A program made the position numbers and the translations under genes. Shown in pieces: positions 24,633 through 35,929 of a stretch of 46,471 bases of DNA. The DNA lies in the NCBI GenBank assembly GCA_905182355.1, contig CAJJBH010000059.1, positions 1-46,471 of the forward strand, read 5' to 3'. The stretch's first letter is position 1. Each line of letters starts with the position of its first letter. This DNA is from an uncultured Paracoccaceae bacterium (GTDB lineage: Bacteria > Pseudomonadota > Alphaproteobacteria > Rhodobacterales > Rhodobacteraceae). The notes beneath the pieces were generated by a model. That model had not been told where the DNA came from, made no database searches, and saw nothing but the letters and a program-made list of their open reading frames with translations.

Positions 24633-26138
24633 TTACAAATCCATTAACAAACGACGTGGATCCTCAAGCGCTTCTTTCACCCGTACCAAGAACGTCACGG
24701 CCCCTTTGCCGTCCACGATGCGGTGATCGTAAGACAGGGCGAGGTACATCATTGGGCGGATCACAACTTCACCCTTGATCGCCATTGGGCGGTCTTGGAT
24801 TTTGTGCATGCCTAGGATGCCGGACTGTGGTGGGTTGAGGATTGGGGAAGACATTAGCGAACCGTAGACGCCGCCGTTCGAGATGGTGAACGTGCCGCCC
24901 TGCATTTCTGCCATCGACAGTTTGCCGTCGCGCGCGCGTGCGCCTTTTTCAGCTATCGCTTTTTCGATCCCTGCGAACGACATCGCGTCGGCGTCACGGA
25001 TAACTGGAACAACCAGTCCTGAGGGCGTGCCAGCGGCGATGCCCATGTGGACGAAGTTTTTGTACACAACGTCCGTGCCGTCGATTTCGGCGTTCACTTC
25101 GGGCACTTCGTTCAGGGCGTGGACGCAGGCCTTGGTGAAGAAGGACATGAAGCCCAATTTGACGCCGTGTTTCTTCAAGAACAGGTCTTTGTATTCGTTG
25201 CGCAGTGCCATCACCTCGGTCATGTCGACCTCGTTATAGGTCGTCAACATGGCAGCGGTGTTTTGGCTTTCTTTCAGACGGCGCGCGATGGTTTGGCGCA
25301 GACGGGTCATTTTAACACGTTCTTCGCGGGGTGCATCGTCTGACGATACGGGACCGCGTGGTGCTGATGTCGCGGCAGCTGGAGCAGAGGATGCTGCAGC
25401 GACGGCTTTTGCGACGTCGTCTTTCATCGCGCGGCCATCACGGCCTGTGCCTGTAACTTGATCGCGTGAAACGCTAGCTTCTGCCATTGCTTTTTTGGCT
25501 GATGGGGCGTCTTCAACGTCTTTGCCCGTGGATGCAGCAGCTGCTGCTGCGGCGGCTGGCGCTGCGGTGACTGCACCAGAGGCGGAGATCACGGCGAGCT
25601 TGGCAGAGGCGTCTACTGTCGTGCCTTCGGGGGCTGTGATTTCAGCAAGGATACCAGCGGCGGGTGACGGAACTTCGACGCTGACTTTGTCGGTTTCCAG
25701 TTCACACAGCATTTCGTCTTGGGCCACAGTGTCACCTACGGCTTTGAACCATGTGCTGACTGTCGCTTCGGTCACGGATTCGCCAAGGGTCGGGACCATA
25801 ACATCTACACTGTCGTCAGATTTGGCTGGTGCATCCGCCGCCGGCACAGCTTTTGACGCTGATGTCTTGGCTTCGCTTTTGTCGGATTTTGCAACTGCGT
25901 CGCCGGCTGCAATGTTGGCAAGAAGCGCGTCGACACCTACGGTTTCGCCCTCAGCTGCCACGATTTCGCCCATGATGCCCGCTATGGGGCTGGGCACTTC
26001 GACTGTGACCTTATCGGTTTCCAACTCGCACAGCATTTCGTCCACTGCGACGGCATCGCCAGGTTTCTTGAACCATGTGGCAACGGTGGCTTCGGTGACG
26101 CTTTCGCCCAGCGTGGGTACACGAACTTCGGTTGTCAT
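24633..26138 (-). CDS. odhB: 2-oxoglutarate dehydrogenase E2 (dihydrolipoyl succinyltransferase)
   Basis: A 501-residue E2 subunit with two lipoyl domains rather than the single one of E. coli SucB. The lipoylated Lys lies in [14 protein letters not shown] (near residue 43) and again in [14 protein letters not shown] (near 153). Ala/Pro-rich linkers separate them. A peripheral subunit-binding segment follows ([20 protein letters not shown]), and then the catalytic domain ends with [14 protein letters not shown], holding the active-site His and Asp. It transfers succinyl groups to CoA. The ATG overlaps the sucA stop. Confidence 0.95.
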   Translation of the reverse strand: MTTEVRVPTLGESVTEATVATWFKKPGDAVAVDEMLCELETDKVTVEVPSPIAGIMGEIVAAEGETVGVDALLANIAAGDAVAKSDKSEAKTSASKAVPAADAPAKSDDSVDVMVPTLGESVTEATVSTWFKAVGDTVAQDEMLCELETDKVSVEVPSPAAGILAEITAPEGTTVDASAKLAVISASGAVTAAPAAAAAAAASTGKDVEDAPSAKKAMAEASVSRDQVTGTGRDGRAMKDDVAKAVAAASSAPAAATSAPRGPVSSDDAPREERVKMTRLRQTIARRLKESQNTAAMLTTYNEVDMTEVMALRNEYKDLFLKKHGVKLGFMSFFTKACVHALNEVPEVNAEIDGTDVVYKNFVHMGIAAGTPSGLVVPVIRDADAMSFAGIEKAIAEKGARARDGKLSMAEMQGGTFTISNGGVYGSLMSSPILNPPQSGILGMHKIQDRPMAIKGEVVIRPMMYLALSYDHRIVDGKGAVTFLVRVKEALEDPRRLLMDL

Positions 26139-29101
26139 GATTTAGATCCTTCGATGGTCAGCGCGTCGTTCACGAGTGCTGCTTGTTGTGCTTTATGATT
26201 TGAGGCGAGGCCGGTTGCTGGCGACGCTGCTGTTGAGCGGCCAACATATTTGGGCCGTGTGTGTTTGGCGTTGATCCGACCCAGAACCCACTCAAGGTTG
26301 GGTTCGATGAACGTCCAACCCCCTTGGTTTTTTGGTTCTTCTTGGCACCAGACCACTTCGGCGCTTTTGAAGCGTTCCAATTCTTGGACGGCGGATTGTG
26401 CTGGGAACGGGTAGAATTGTTCGACCCGTAGCAGGTAGATGTCGTCGATCCCACGCGCATCACGTTCTTCAAGCAGGTCGAAGTAAACCTTGCCTGAACA
26501 CATGACGACCCGTTTGATTTTGTTATCTTTGACTAGCTTCGTGTCAGAATTTCCGTGTTGTGCATCGTCCCACATCAAGCGGTGGAAAGATGAGCCCGTG
26601 GTGAATTCTTCGGTCTTTGACACTGCCATTTTGTGACGCAGTAGCGACTTTGGCGTCATTAGAATGAGTGGCTTGCGGAAATCGCGGTGCAATTGGCGGC
26701 GCAGGATGTGGAAATAGTTGGCTGGTGTCGTGCAATTGGCCACGATCCAGTTGTCTTGGCCACACATCTGCAAGAACCGTTCTAGGCGGGCGGACGAGTG
26801 TTCGGGCCCTTGGCCTTCGTAGCCATGTGGCAGCAGAACGACCAAGCCAGACATGCGCAGCCATTTGCTTTCGCCAGAGCTGATGAACTGGTCGAACATG
26901 ATTTGTGCGCCGTTGGCAAAGTCGCCGAATTGGGCTTCCCACAATGTTAGGGCGTTGGGTTCAGCCATTGAGTAGCCGTATTCAAAACCCAGAACCGCGT
27001 ATTCCGACAGCATGGAGTCGATGACTTCATACTGTGCTTGGCCTTTGCGGACGTTGTTCAGCGGGTAATACCGTTCTTCGGTATCTTGGTTTACAAGGCT
27101 GGAATGGCGTTGGCTGAATGTGCCGCGTGTGCTGTCTTGGCCCGACAAGCGAACGGGGTAGCCTTCGGTAAGCAACGAACCGAACGCTAGTGCCTCGCCA
27201 GTTGCCCAATCGAAACCTTCGCCAGTTTCAAACATTTTGGCTTTGGATTCTAGCAAGCGACCTACCGTTTTGTGTAGTGGCAAGCCATCTGGCGCTGTTG
27301 ACAACGCTTTGCCAACTTCGGCAAAGGTTTCAGGCTTAATCGCAGTTTCGCCGCGCACGTAGCCGTCTTTGTTGCGATCTAGGTGTGACCACTTGCCGTC
27401 CAGCCAATCGGCTTTGTTGGGCTTGTAGTCTTTGCCAGCCTCAAATTCTTCGTTCAACTTGGCTTGGAACGCGGCTTTCATGTCCTCGATCTCGCCCTCG
27501 GGGATCAAACCGTCACGAACCAAACGTTCGGTGTAAAGTGACAGCGACGTTTTTTGGGTTTTGATCTTTTTGTACATAACGGGGTTGGTGAACATCGGTT
27601 CATCCCCCTCGTTGTGACCAAAGCGGCGGTAGCAGAAGATGTCGATCACAACGTCTTTGTGGAATTTTTGACGGAATTCTGTAGCGACTTTGGCCGCGTG
27701 AACAACGGCTTCTGGATCGTCACCGTTCACGTGGAAAATTGGGGCCTCGACCACCAGCGCGTTGTCGGTGGGGTAGGGGGAAGAACGAGAGAAGTGCGGC
27801 GCGGTGGTGAACCCGATTTGGTTGTTCACTACGATATGCATAGTGCCGCCCGCTTTATGGCCCTTAAGGCCAGACAAGGCGAAACATTCGGCCACAACGC
27901 CTTGGCCTGCAAAGGCTGCATCGCCGTGTAAAAGGATCGGCATAACAGAGGTGCGCTCTGCATCGTTGTTTTGGTCTTGTTTGGCACGGACTTTACCAAT
28001 CACAACGGGATTTACCGCCTCAAGATGTGAAGGGTTGGCCGTGAGTGACAGGTGTACCGTGTTGCCGTCAAATTCACGGTCCGACGACGCACCAAGGTGA
28101 TACTTCACATCACCAGAACCATCGACATCTTCGGGTTTGGAGGATCCACCTTGAAACTCGTTAAAGATCGCGCGGTAGGGCTTTTGCATCACGTTTGCCA
28201 AAACAGACAGACGGCCACGGTGCGGCATGCCAATAACAATGTCACGCACACCCAGATTGCCGCCACGTTTGATGATTTGCTCCATCGCAGGGATTAGGCT
28301 TTCGCCGCCATCAAGACCGAAGCGTTTGGTGCCCATGTATTTGACGTGCAGGAATTTCTCGAACCCTTCGGCCTCGACCATTTTGTTCAGGATCGCTTTG
28401 CGCCCTTCACGTGAAAATTGGATTTCTTTGCCCAAACCCTCGATCCGTTCCTTAAGCCAGCCGGCTTCGTCAGGGTTCGAGATGTGCATGTATTGCAAAG
28501 CAAAGGTGCCACAATAAGTGCGTTTCACAAGCGACAGAATTTCGCGCATTGTCGCGATCTGTAGACCCAAGACGTTATCAATAAAGATAGGGCGATCCAT
28601 GTCGGCGGCGGTGAAGCCGTAGGATTTCGCGTCAAGTTCTGGATGTGGAATGGTTTCACGCATGCCAAGGGGGTCAAGATCTGCGATCAAGTGCCCGCGA
28701 ATACGGTAAGCGCGGATGATCATCAGGGCGCGGATGCTGTCGAGCACGGCGCGTTTGATTTGGTCGTCGTTTAGGCTGACGCCTTGCTCGGACGCTTTGG
28801 CTTTGATCTTGTTGCCGGCGCTTTTGACTTCGGGTTCGGGTGCCCATTCGCCTGTAAGGGCGGCAGTCAGATCGTCGTTTGGCATTGGTGGCCAGTCGGT
28901 GCGCGCCCAGCTTGGGCCTGCGGCCTCTTGTTTGACCGACATCTCGTCATCGCCCATTGCTTTGAAAAACGCCTGCCAGCTTTCATCGACCGCATTCGGA
29001 TCGTTGGCGTAGCGTGCATACATCTGTTCGAGGTATTCCGCGTTGTGCCCCTGCATGAAGCTGGAGGCATGGAATTGGTCGTTGGCTGGGTGGTCGGTCA
29101 T
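26135..29101 (-). CDS. sucA: 2-oxoglutarate dehydrogenase E1
   Basis: A 988-residue thiamine-diphosphate decarboxylase that starts the conversion of 2-oxoglutarate to succinyl-CoA. The N-terminal segment [20 protein letters not shown] is the E2-binding signature; [14 protein letters not shown] and [14 protein letters not shown] form the cofactor site; [10 protein letters not shown] and the C-terminal [14 protein letters not shown] block are conserved. Full length. The ATG overlaps the DUF805 stop (ATGA), and its own stop overlaps odhB. Confidence 0.97.
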   Translation of the reverse strand: MTDHPANDQFHASSFMQGHNAEYLEQMYARYANDPNAVDESWQAFFKAMGDDEMSVKQEAAGPSWARTDWPPMPNDDLTAALTGEWAPEPEVKSAGNKIKAKASEQGVSLNDDQIKRAVLDSIRALMIIRAYRIRGHLIADLDPLGMRETIPHPELDAKSYGFTAADMDRPIFIDNVLGLQIATMREILSLVKRTYCGTFALQYMHISNPDEAGWLKERIEGLGKEIQFSREGRKAILNKMVEAEGFEKFLHVKYMGTKRFGLDGGESLIPAMEQIIKRGGNLGVRDIVIGMPHRGRLSVLANVMQKPYRAIFNEFQGGSSKPEDVDGSGDVKYHLGASSDREFDGNTVHLSLTANPSHLEAVNPVVIGKVRAKQDQNNDAERTSVMPILLHGDAAFAGQGVVAECFALSGLKGHKAGGTMHIVVNNQIGFTTAPHFSRSSPYPTDNALVVEAPIFHVNGDDPEAVVHAAKVATEFRQKFHKDVVIDIFCYRRFGHNEGDEPMFTNPVMYKKIKTQKTSLSLYTERLVRDGLIPEGEIEDMKAAFQAKLNEEFEAGKDYKPNKADWLDGKWSHLDRNKDGYVRGETAIKPETFAEVGKALSTAPDGLPLHKTVGRLLESKAKMFETGEGFDWATGEALAFGSLLTEGYPVRLSGQDSTRGTFSQRHSSLVNQDTEERYYPLNNVRKGQAQYEVIDSMLSEYAVLGFEYGYSMAEPNALTLWEAQFGDFANGAQIMFDQFISSGESKWLRMSGLVVLLPHGYEGQGPEHSSARLERFLQMCGQDNWIVANCTTPANYFHILRRQLHRDFRKPLILMTPKSLLRHKMAVSKTEEFTTGSSFHRLMWDDAQHGNSDTKLVKDNKIKRVVMCSGKVYFDLLEERDARGIDDIYLLRVEQFYPFPAQSAVQELERFKSAEVVWCQEEPKNQGGWTFIEPNLEWVLGRINAKHTRPKYVGRSTAASPATGLASNHKAQQAALVNDALTIEGSKS

Positions 29102-29553
29102 GAGGGTACCTCAAGTGGGTTGGGGCCGTATTTGTTTGTCTCGGGTTTGGAAAGCGATAGCGTCCAATAGAGTAGAAGTAGTGGTCCGCTGATCATCATG
29201 ATGCCAGCCAGAATTGGGCCGGCCTGCCCTAGCGTTACACCTATGATCGCGCCTACGGAGATACCTAAAGCGCAAGTTAGAAGGGGCAGGAAAGAGAAGG
29301 ACCCGTGCAGTCCGATATCCTGTAACCGTCGCCAACCTGCGGTGAAAGTTGCAAAATATGTAACGATACCGAACACAACTGATAGAATTAACATCTTAGC
29401 TTCGTTTCCAAACAGCAATAGATCAAAGATCCCAGCAAGGAACAATAGTAAACCAGGGCCTAGCAAGAACCACCAATTCTCTACACGAGAAGCCCGTCCG
29501 GATAAAACGAACGACTTTCTTATGCAAGTTTTGGTGGCTCGCCAGATTCGCAT
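29098..29553 (-). CDS. DUF805 family membrane protein
   Basis: A 151-residue protein with four membrane helices. SGRASRVENWWFLL near the N-terminus, GWRRLQDIGLHGSF in the middle and NKYGPNPLEVP at the end are the DUF805 marks. Function unknown. It lies between sucD (3-bp gap) and sucA (4-bp overlap), so it must be translated along with the two enzymes. The ribosome site is weak, consistent with coupling. Confidence 0.85.
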   Translation of the reverse strand: MRIWRATKTCIRKSFVLSGRASRVENWWFLLGPGLLLFLAGIFDLLLFGNEAKMLILSVVFGIVTYFATFTAGWRRLQDIGLHGSFSFLPLLTCALGISVGAIIGVTLGQAGPILAGIMMISGPLLLLYWTLSLSKPETNKYGPNPLEVPS

Positions 29554-29556
29554 TGT

Positions 29557-30438
29557 TTAACCAATCGCTTCAATAACAGCTTCGCCTAGTGTCGCAGGGC
29601 TATCTGCCACAATGATACCAGCAGCGCGCATCGCTTCGATCTTGTCTTCCGCGCCACCTTTGCCACCAGCGACAATCGCGCCCGCGTGGCCCATGCGACG
29701 GCCGGGAGGGGCAGTACGTCCGGCGATGAAACCAGCTGTTGGTTTCCACCGGCCTTTTTTCTTTTCGTCAGCCAAGAATTGCGCGGCTTCTTCTTCAGCT
29801 GATCCACCTATTTCGCCGATCATGATGATCGATTGTGTCTCTGGATCGGCAAGGAACATTTCTAGGATGTCGATGTGTTCGGATCCTTTGATAGGATCGC
29901 CGCCGATACCTACGGCTGAAGATTGGCCAAGGCCAAGGTCAGTTGTTTGCTTCACCGCTTCGTACGTCAATGTGCCCGAACGCGAAACAACACCGCAAGT
30001 GCCGCGCATGTGGATGTGACCAGGCATAATGCCGATTTTGCATGCATCAGGTGTAATAACACCAGGGCAGTTCGGGCCGATCAAGCGGGATTTAGAACCC
30101 TGAAGGGCGCGTTGCACTTTCATCATGTCCAGAACTGGAATGCCTTCTGTGATGCAAACGATCAACGGCATTTCAGCGTCGATGGCTTCTAGGATCGAAT
30201 CCGCAGCGAAGGGAGGAGGCACGTAGATAACAGAGGCGTTTGCTTCGGTCATGTGCATTGCTTCATGCACGGAGTTGTAAACCGGTAGATCAAGGTGCGT
30301 TTGGCCGCCTTTGCCCGGTGTCACACCGCCAACCATTTTGGTGCCATAGGCAATGGCCTGTTCAGTGTGGAATGTGCCTTGGGACCCGGTCAGGCCTTGG
30401 CAGATTACCTTGGTGTTTTCGTCGATAAGAACGGCCAT
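29557..30438 (-). CDS. sucD: Succinyl-CoA synthetase alpha subunit
   Basis: A 293-residue subunit that forms the phosphohistidine intermediate and binds Co[19 protein letters not shown] starts the CoA-binding fold, IGPNCPGVI is conserved, and the catalytic His is in [27 protein letters not shown] precedes the ATG. Unlike most bacteria, sucD does not directly follow sucC: two unrelated genes lie between them. Confidence 0.97.
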   Translation of the reverse strand: MAVLIDENTKVICQGLTGSQGTFHTEQAIAYGTKMVGGVTPGKGGQTHLDLPVYNSVHEAMHMTEANASVIYVPPPFAADSILEAIDAEMPLIVCITEGIPVLDMMKVQRALQGSKSRLIGPNCPGVITPDACKIGIMPGHIHMRGTCGVVSRSGTLTYEAVKQTTDLGLGQSSAVGIGGDPIKGSEHIDILEMFLADPETQSIIMIGEIGGSAEEEAAQFLADEKKKGRWKPTAGFIAGRTAPPGRRMGHAGAIVAGGKGGAEDKIEAMRAAGIIVADSPATLGEAVIEAIG

Positions 30439-30486
30439 GTGATCTTCCTTCGTATGTTTTTCAGTGCCGCAAAGCGGCGTATTTCG

Positions 30487-31284
30487 TTATTGGGGCGCGG
30501 ATTTGCGCAGCAAGACGGTGATGTTGTCATCGACGGGTCGGGTGAACCGATTGATGAGTGTTGTGTCGAACCCAGCCTTGGACGCTGTGTTGGTCAGGCT
30601 GGAGAGTGTGAAATAGTTGACGTGATCAGGGTAGCGGAACCCACACCATTTAGGGCCGATCACGCGACGGTTCAGGGAGCCAAAGTTGGGCACGCGAACG
30701 AACACGGCACCGGTATCTTTGAGCGCACGGTGGGCACCGCGCAACACGCCCAAGACGTTGGTTTCATGTTCGAGATAGGAGAACATAACGATGCCGTCGA
30801 ATTTACATTGGTCGAATTCCCAAATTGCTGTGGCACCTGCACCATGCTGGCAATAGCCACCATGCGCGCGCATGAACTTGTCGGATTGTGCGTGAAGCCC
30901 TGTGCTAAGTTCAATCCCGTAAGGCGTGATTGGTGGTTGGATTCTATTTCCTGCTCCACAGCCAATATCAAGGACGTGACCGTCGTTGAACCACTCACGG
31001 AACTTAGCTTGTTTGTCGCGGTGTAGCCCGATGGTTGCAGCCCGAATTTTGTGCGCGATGCCAGACAATGCTGTCGACCCACCTTTGGCTGTTTTGGCGG
31101 CAGATGTGACTTCCCATGCGAAATCTTCTTCGAGCGCTTCATATTCGACAGGGTTGCGGAGATAAGTCAGGTCACACCCATCACATTTTACCACCTGCCA
31201 GTTGTCTGGCGAGTATTGCGGCCATGGGGTGCAATCTGTGCCTTCGCAACTGGGGCAGGGGCGATATGTGGGGGTGTCTAACAT
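30487..31284 (-). CDS. Class I SAM-dependent methyltransferase with N-terminal zinc knuckle
   Basis: A 265-residue protein. The first 45 residues hold two Cys pairs (CPSCEGTDC and VKCDGCDLTYLRNP), probably a zinc ribbon, as in many Methyltransf_23-like enzymes that act on sugars or surface glycans. The SAM-binding motif is GHVLDIGCGAGNRI, and MFSYLEHETNVLGVL with VRVPNFGSLNRR are the later blocks. The substrate cannot be read from sequence. It sits between sucC and sucD in the same direction, four bases from the gene before it. Confidence 0.8.
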   Translation of the reverse strand: MLDTPTYRPCPSCEGTDCTPWPQYSPDNWQVVKCDGCDLTYLRNPVEYEALEEDFAWEVTSAAKTAKGGSTALSGIAHKIRAATIGLHRDKQAKFREWFNDGHVLDIGCGAGNRIQPPITPYGIELSTGLHAQSDKFMRAHGGYCQHGAGATAIWEFDQCKFDGIVMFSYLEHETNVLGVLRGAHRALKDTGAVFVRVPNFGSLNRRVIGPKWCGFRYPDHVNYFTLSSLTNTASKAGFDTTLINRFTRPVDDNITVLLRKSAPQ

Positions 31285-31287
31285 CGC

Positions 31288-31803
31288 TTATTGTTCGGCT
31301 TTCTGAGGTAAAAGCCGTTCAACCAACATGAACGTTTCGGTCCCATTTTTTTGCAGGCGCGTCCCAACATGGACCACAGCGATGCGACGTGGGTTAAGAC
31401 GGCGTGCAGCCAACAGTGTTGTTCCTTCAAAAGGCACGAACTGCGGGGGCAAGATAGCTGTGGTGCAAATACCCTCAGCCTCAAGTGCCGCGACTGTGAC
31501 ATCGGCAGCTTCTGTGGCGTGTTGCCCGTCATAGGCCACTTCACACCGACAGTCCGTTCCAAGTGTCACGACGCGACCCATTGCTGGAGAGGCCGTCGCT
31601 GACGAAAACGGATCAAGATCGTAAAAATCTACACGCGCACCAGTTGATGAAATCAAATCTTGGGCTTTTTGTGCCGTCAGAAATTGGGAAAAGCAGTGGT
31701 CCGCAAAAGCTTGGGCCATTGCACCAGTGTCTGCACGCGCGGCACCATGACCAATGCCCAAAATGAGCAAGGCACTAAGTCCAAGGTTTGCCACGCGGTG
31801 CAT
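31288..31803 (-). CDS. Secreted protein of unknown function
   Basis: A 171-residue protein with a signal peptide (MHRVANLGLSALLILGIGHG, cleavage near AARA-D) and three Cys in the mature part (DHCFSQF, TDCRCEV and EGICTTA contain four in total). It ends FMLVERLLPQKAEQ. I recognise no family. It starts a few bases after the sucC stop and is followed immediately by the methyltransferase, so it belongs to the suc transcript. Confidence 0.65.
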   Translation of the reverse strand: MHRVANLGLSALLILGIGHGAARADTGAMAQAFADHCFSQFLTAQKAQDLISSTGARVDFYDLDPFSSATASPAMGRVVTLGTDCRCEVAYDGQHATEAADVTVAALEAEGICTTAILPPQFVPFEGTTLLAARRLNPRRIAVVHVGTRLQKNGTETFMLVERLLPQKAEQ

Positions 31804-31808
31804 CCTAT

Positions 31809-33002
31809 TTAACCCTTAACCGCTTTCACGATTTTTTGGGCGCCGTCTTTCAAGTCATCCGCCGCGATAACATCTAGGCCAGAATTGTTGATGATGGCTT
31901 TGCCTTCGGCAACGTTAGTACCTTCAAGACGTACAACCAATGGAACCTTTAAGCCGACTTCTTTCACAGCGGCCACAACGCCTTCCGCGATCACGTCGCA
32001 GCGCATGATGCCACCAAAGATGTTGACCAAAATGCCTTTGACGTTCGGATCAGAGGTGATGATTTTGAACGCTTCGGTCACTTTTTCCTTAGTGGCACCG
32101 CCACCAACGTCCAAGAAGTTTGCAGGCTCTGCGCCGTACAATTTGATGATGTCCATTGTTGCCATCGCCAAGCCAGCGCCGTTCACCATACAACCGATTT
32201 CGCCGTCAAGAGTGATGTAGTTAAGGTCGTACTTGGACGCTTCAAGTTCTTTCGCATCTTCTTCGGTTTCGTCACGCAGTTCGTTGATGTCTGGATGGCG
32301 ATACAAGGCATTGCCGTCGAATGACACTTTGGCATCAAGCACCTTCATGTCACCACCGTCGGTGACGATCAGTGGGTTGATTTCCAGCATCTCCATGTCT
32401 TTTTCGATGAAGGCTTTGTACAGCAAACCCATCAATGCGACGCACTGTTTGATTTGTTTGCCCTCAAGACCAAGGGTGAACGCGATGCGGCGGCCGTGGA
32501 ATGCTTGGTAGCCTGTTGCCGGATCGACCGAGAAGGATAGGATTTTCTCAGGTGTGGAGGCCGCAACTTCTTCGATGTCCATGCCACCTTCGGTCGAACA
32601 AACGAAAGACACGCGTGATGTTTGACGATCAACCAATAGGGCAAGGTATAATTCTTTTTCGATGCCAGCGCCGTCTTCGATATAGATGCGGTTCACTTGT
32701 TTGCCAGCAGGGCCCGTTTGATGTGTGACCAATGTACGGCCCAACATTTTTTTGGCTTCATCAGCGGCTTCTTGCACTGACTTTGTCAGACGTACGCCAC
32801 CAGCTTCGCCAGCTCCGGCTTCTTTGAATGTACCCTTGCCGCGACCACCCGCGTGAATTTGCGCTTTGACCACCCACAATGGGCCATCCATTTCTGCTGC
32901 TGCAGATTTGGCGTCTTCGGCTTTAAGAACGATGCGGCCTTCAGAAACAGGTGCGCCGTATGACCGCAAAAGTGCTTTGGCCTGATATTCGTGGATGTTC
33001 AT
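31809..33002 (-). CDS. sucC: Succinyl-CoA synthetase beta subunit
   Basis: A 397-residue ATP-grasp subunit of succinyl-CoA synthetase. [16 protein letters not shown] is the invariant start. [20 protein letters not shown] binds nucleotide, and [19 protein letters not shown] and [15 protein letters not shown] are the metal and subunit-interface motifs. It is the first gene of the suc-odh-lpd cluster. The 190-bp region upstream carries the paired TGTGATCACA site. Confidence 0.97.
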   Translation of the reverse strand: MNIHEYQAKALLRSYGAPVSEGRIVLKAEDAKSAAAEMDGPLWVVKAQIHAGGRGKGTFKEAGAGEAGGVRLTKSVQEAADEAKKMLGRTLVTHQTGPAGKQVNRIYIEDGAGIEKELYLALLVDRQTSRVSFVCSTEGGMDIEEVAASTPEKILSFSVDPATGYQAFHGRRIAFTLGLEGKQIKQCVALMGLLYKAFIEKDMEMLEINPLIVTDGGDMKVLDAKVSFDGNALYRHPDINELRDETEEDAKELEASKYDLNYITLDGEIGCMVNGAGLAMATMDIIKLYGAEPANFLDVGGGATKEKVTEAFKIITSDPNVKGILVNIFGGIMRCDVIAEGVVAAVKEVGLKVPLVVRLEGTNVAEGKAIINNSGLDVIAADDLKDGAQKIVKAVKG

Positions 33003-33037
33003 GATAGATTGGTCCCGATTAGATACGTTTGGATACG

Positions 33038-33099
33038 GGTATACCGTTATCTATGAAGGGGACGTAAACGGTAAAATGAAGTGTTAGCGGTATTTTACC
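33038..33099. other. sucC leader with several dyads
   Basis: The stretch between the paired operator and sucC holds GGTATACC (33038-33045), an inverted pair GGTAAAAT/ATTTTACC (33070-33077 and 33092-33099), and TGTTAGCGGTATTT (33082-33095). The last resembles, from memory, the LacI-type CceR consensus of Rhodobacter, which controls TCA genes, but its right half is poor. All are readable in the sequence; their role is inference. Confidence 0.35.
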
Positions 33100-33114
33100 A
33101 AGTTTTCGGTATTT

Positions 33115-33145
33115 TGTGATCACAGCGACAAATCGTGTGATCACA
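33115..33145. promoter_or_regulatory. Paired palindromic operator upstream of sucC
   Basis: Two perfect copies of TGTGATCACA lie at 33115-33124 and 33136-33145, starting exactly 21 bp (two helical turns) apart. The proximal edge is 113 bp from the sucC start codon. In the sucC direction the 11-bp spacer reads CGATTTGTCGC. An equivalent pair with the same spacing lies before sdhC. The regulator is unknown; a GntR-type TCA activator such as AkgR of Rhodobacter sphaeroides would be a sensible candidate. Confidence 0.82.
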
Positions 33146-33194
33146 AAAATGGTAAATCTACGAAAGCCACCTATTTCCAACCAGTTCGTAGTTA

Positions 33195-33962
33195 TTAATG
33201 AGTCTTTGGTGGTAATTTGCGCCATTTCATAAACACAGAGAAGCCAATGGCGACAACGCCCAGCGTAGGCCAACCAGGTCCTGCCCCGTTCATAAGATCG
33301 ATTATGACCAATGGACCAGTTGCAAGGCCCGCCCGCATTTTCGTGCGGGAGAATTTCGCATGTGGGTCGCCATTCTCTGTGGGGACAGTGCGTTGTGGCG
33401 CAACTGCGATCAAATCATTTGGGGTGGTGATCCCGTCCGCCAAGACCGCGTAAATTGCGACTTCTTCGATGAAATTTTCGGGTATTGCGGGGCCAAGCGC
33501 GCAAAATTCAGCGTCTAGTCGTCCGTTGGCTTGATCGACTACCTCGCGCGATACAAAGATGCCACCTTCGGGGGCAGCTTCTTGCAAGCGCGCGGCAAGG
33601 TTTACACCGTCACCTAACAAATCATCATCCTCAACAATAACATCGCCCAAATGCAAGCCAATGCGGAAGAGCAACAGGTCTTTGCCAGCACACAGTGCGC
33701 GTTGGATGGAAATTGCAGTGGCTACGGCTTCTACCACGGATGGGAATTCGGCGATAAGCCCGTCACCTGCGGTATTGGCGATGCGGCCACCGCGCAATCT
33801 GATGCTGTGTTCAAAAATTACGCGTGATCTGCGCAGGGCTTGGATTGTTCCGACCTCGTCAGGTGCCATACGGCCCGAGACGTTCGCGGCATCTGCCGCA
33901 ACGATCGTTGTCAGCTTACGCTGGATGTTTGGTGCCTGTGTAATTGTGCCAACCTGCCGCAT
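33195..33962 (-). CDS. Class III adenylate/guanylate cyclase domain protein
   Basis: A 255-residue protein with a class III cyclase catalytic domain over about residues 14-165. Metal-binding Asp residues fit TIVAADAAN and TAGDGLIAEFP, and GDGVNLAARLQ supplies the conserved Asn and Arg of the active site, so it may be active. A single hydrophobic helix (TLGVVAIGFSVFMKW) lies near the C-terminus, so the enzyme may be membrane-anchored with its catalytic domain inside. No sensor domain is attached. It lies between mdh (across a strong terminator) and sucC. No clear ribosome site precedes ATG 33962. Confidence 0.82.
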   Translation of the reverse strand: MRQVGTITQAPNIQRKLTTIVAADAANVSGRMAPDEVGTIQALRRSRVIFEHSIRLRGGRIANTAGDGLIAEFPSVVEAVATAISIQRALCAGKDLLLFRIGLHLGDVIVEDDDLLGDGVNLAARLQEAAPEGGIFVSREVVDQANGRLDAEFCALGPAIPENFIEEVAIYAVLADGITTPNDLIAVAPQRTVPTENGDPHAKFSRTKMRAGLATGPLVIIDLMNGAGPGWPTLGVVAIGFSVFMKWRKLPPKTH

Positions 33963-33983
33963 GAAATTTTGGTGTTGAACAGA

Positions 33984-34016
33984 AAAAGGCCACGCATCAA
34001 ATATGCGTGGCCTTTT
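33984..34016 (-). terminator. Strong intrinsic terminator of mdh
   Basis: A perfect 14-bp stem (AAAAGGCCACGCAT with ATGCGTGGCCTTTT) with a 5-nt loop begins 23 bases after the mdh stop. On the minus strand it ends in a five-T run. It isolates mdh from the cyclase gene just beyond. Confidence 0.92.
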
Positions 34017-34039
34017 GTATTTTCTAATCAGACAAAGCC

Positions 34040-35032
<993 letters not shown>

Positions 35033-35173
35033 TTATATTTCGCCGCATTCCCTAGAGCGATTTTGGGCTTGGTGCAAGGGTGCTGCATTGCAGCGTATCT
35101 AACGTTTGCTTGTGTTCGTCCAACCCAATAGGCGTTAAACACTAACAAGTTGTGGGTTTTTGAGGGTCTAGCT

Positions 35174-35929
35174 GTGCTTATTCTTGATTTTAGCTTTTTC
35201 GCGATTGCGGCCCCCGCAGTGGTATTTGCAGGTATCTCGAAGGGTGGATTTGGATCGGGCGCGGCTTTTGCAGCATCATCGATTCTAGCGTTGATTTTGC
35301 CACCCGGCTTGGCGCTGGGCGTGATGTTGCCATTGCTGATGTTGATGGATGTGGCCAGTTTACGCCCATATTGGGGGAAATGGCGCTGGCACGAGGCGCG
35401 TTTGCTGATTCTGGGTGGCATCCCGGGTGTGGCCTTGGGGGCTGCGCTGTTCAGCGTTGTCGACGACGATGTATTCCGGGTTCTGATTGGCGTGATTTCT
35501 GTGGCGTTTGTAATCTGGCGACTTTGTATATCACGGGGGTGGATCACGATTTCAGCGGGGAATGTACCCGATTGGCAAGGTGGCATCGCAGGGTTTGGTG
35601 CAGGGTTCACCAGCTTCGTCAGCCATGCAGGTGGCCCACCCGCCGCCGTTTACCTGCTGTCACGTGGTGTAACCAAAACCGAATATCAGGCCTGCACTGT
35701 GATAGTGTTTTGGGTGATCAATATCGTCAAATTCATCCCCTACGCTTTTCTGGGCATGTTCACCCTTGAAACAGGTCTGGCGAATTTGGCACTGGCCCCG
35801 TTTGCATTGATAGGGACGTGGGTGGGGGTAAAGGCGCACCATTTGGTGCCGGAACGTGTGTTCTTTGCCTTCACCTATGTGATTTTGATGATCACGGGCA
35901 TCAAGCTGATATTTGACGGGCTGACTTAG
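35174..35929 (+). CDS. TauE/SafE family membrane permease
   Basis: A 251-residue membrane protein with about eight helices and the TauE/SafE repeats: AGISKGGFGSGAAF near the N-terminus and GAGFTSFVSHAGGPPAAVYLL in the second half, the DUF81 signature. The family includes exporters of sulfite and organosulfonates; the substrate here is unknown. I prefer GTG 35174, seven bases after GAGGG; an upstream GTG at 35150 has no ribosome site. Its stop overlaps the end of the convergent small gene. Confidence 0.82.
   Translation: MLILDFSFFAIAAPAVVFAGISKGGFGSGAAFAASSILALILPPGLALGVMLPLLMLMDVASLRPYWGKWRWHEARLLILGGIPGVALGAALFSVVDDDVFRVLIGVISVAFVIWRLCISRGWITISAGNVPDWQGGIAGFGAGFTSFVSHAGGPPAAVYLLSRGVTKTEYQACTVIVFWVINIVKFIPYAFLGMFTLETGLANLALAPFALIGTWVGVKAHHLVPERVFFAFTYVILMITGIKLIFDGLT

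Noticed and set aside
33019-33273. Open frame covering the sucC upstream region
   Set aside because: It runs through the twin operator and the end of the cyclase gene, with no homology or ribosome site; it is a shadow.
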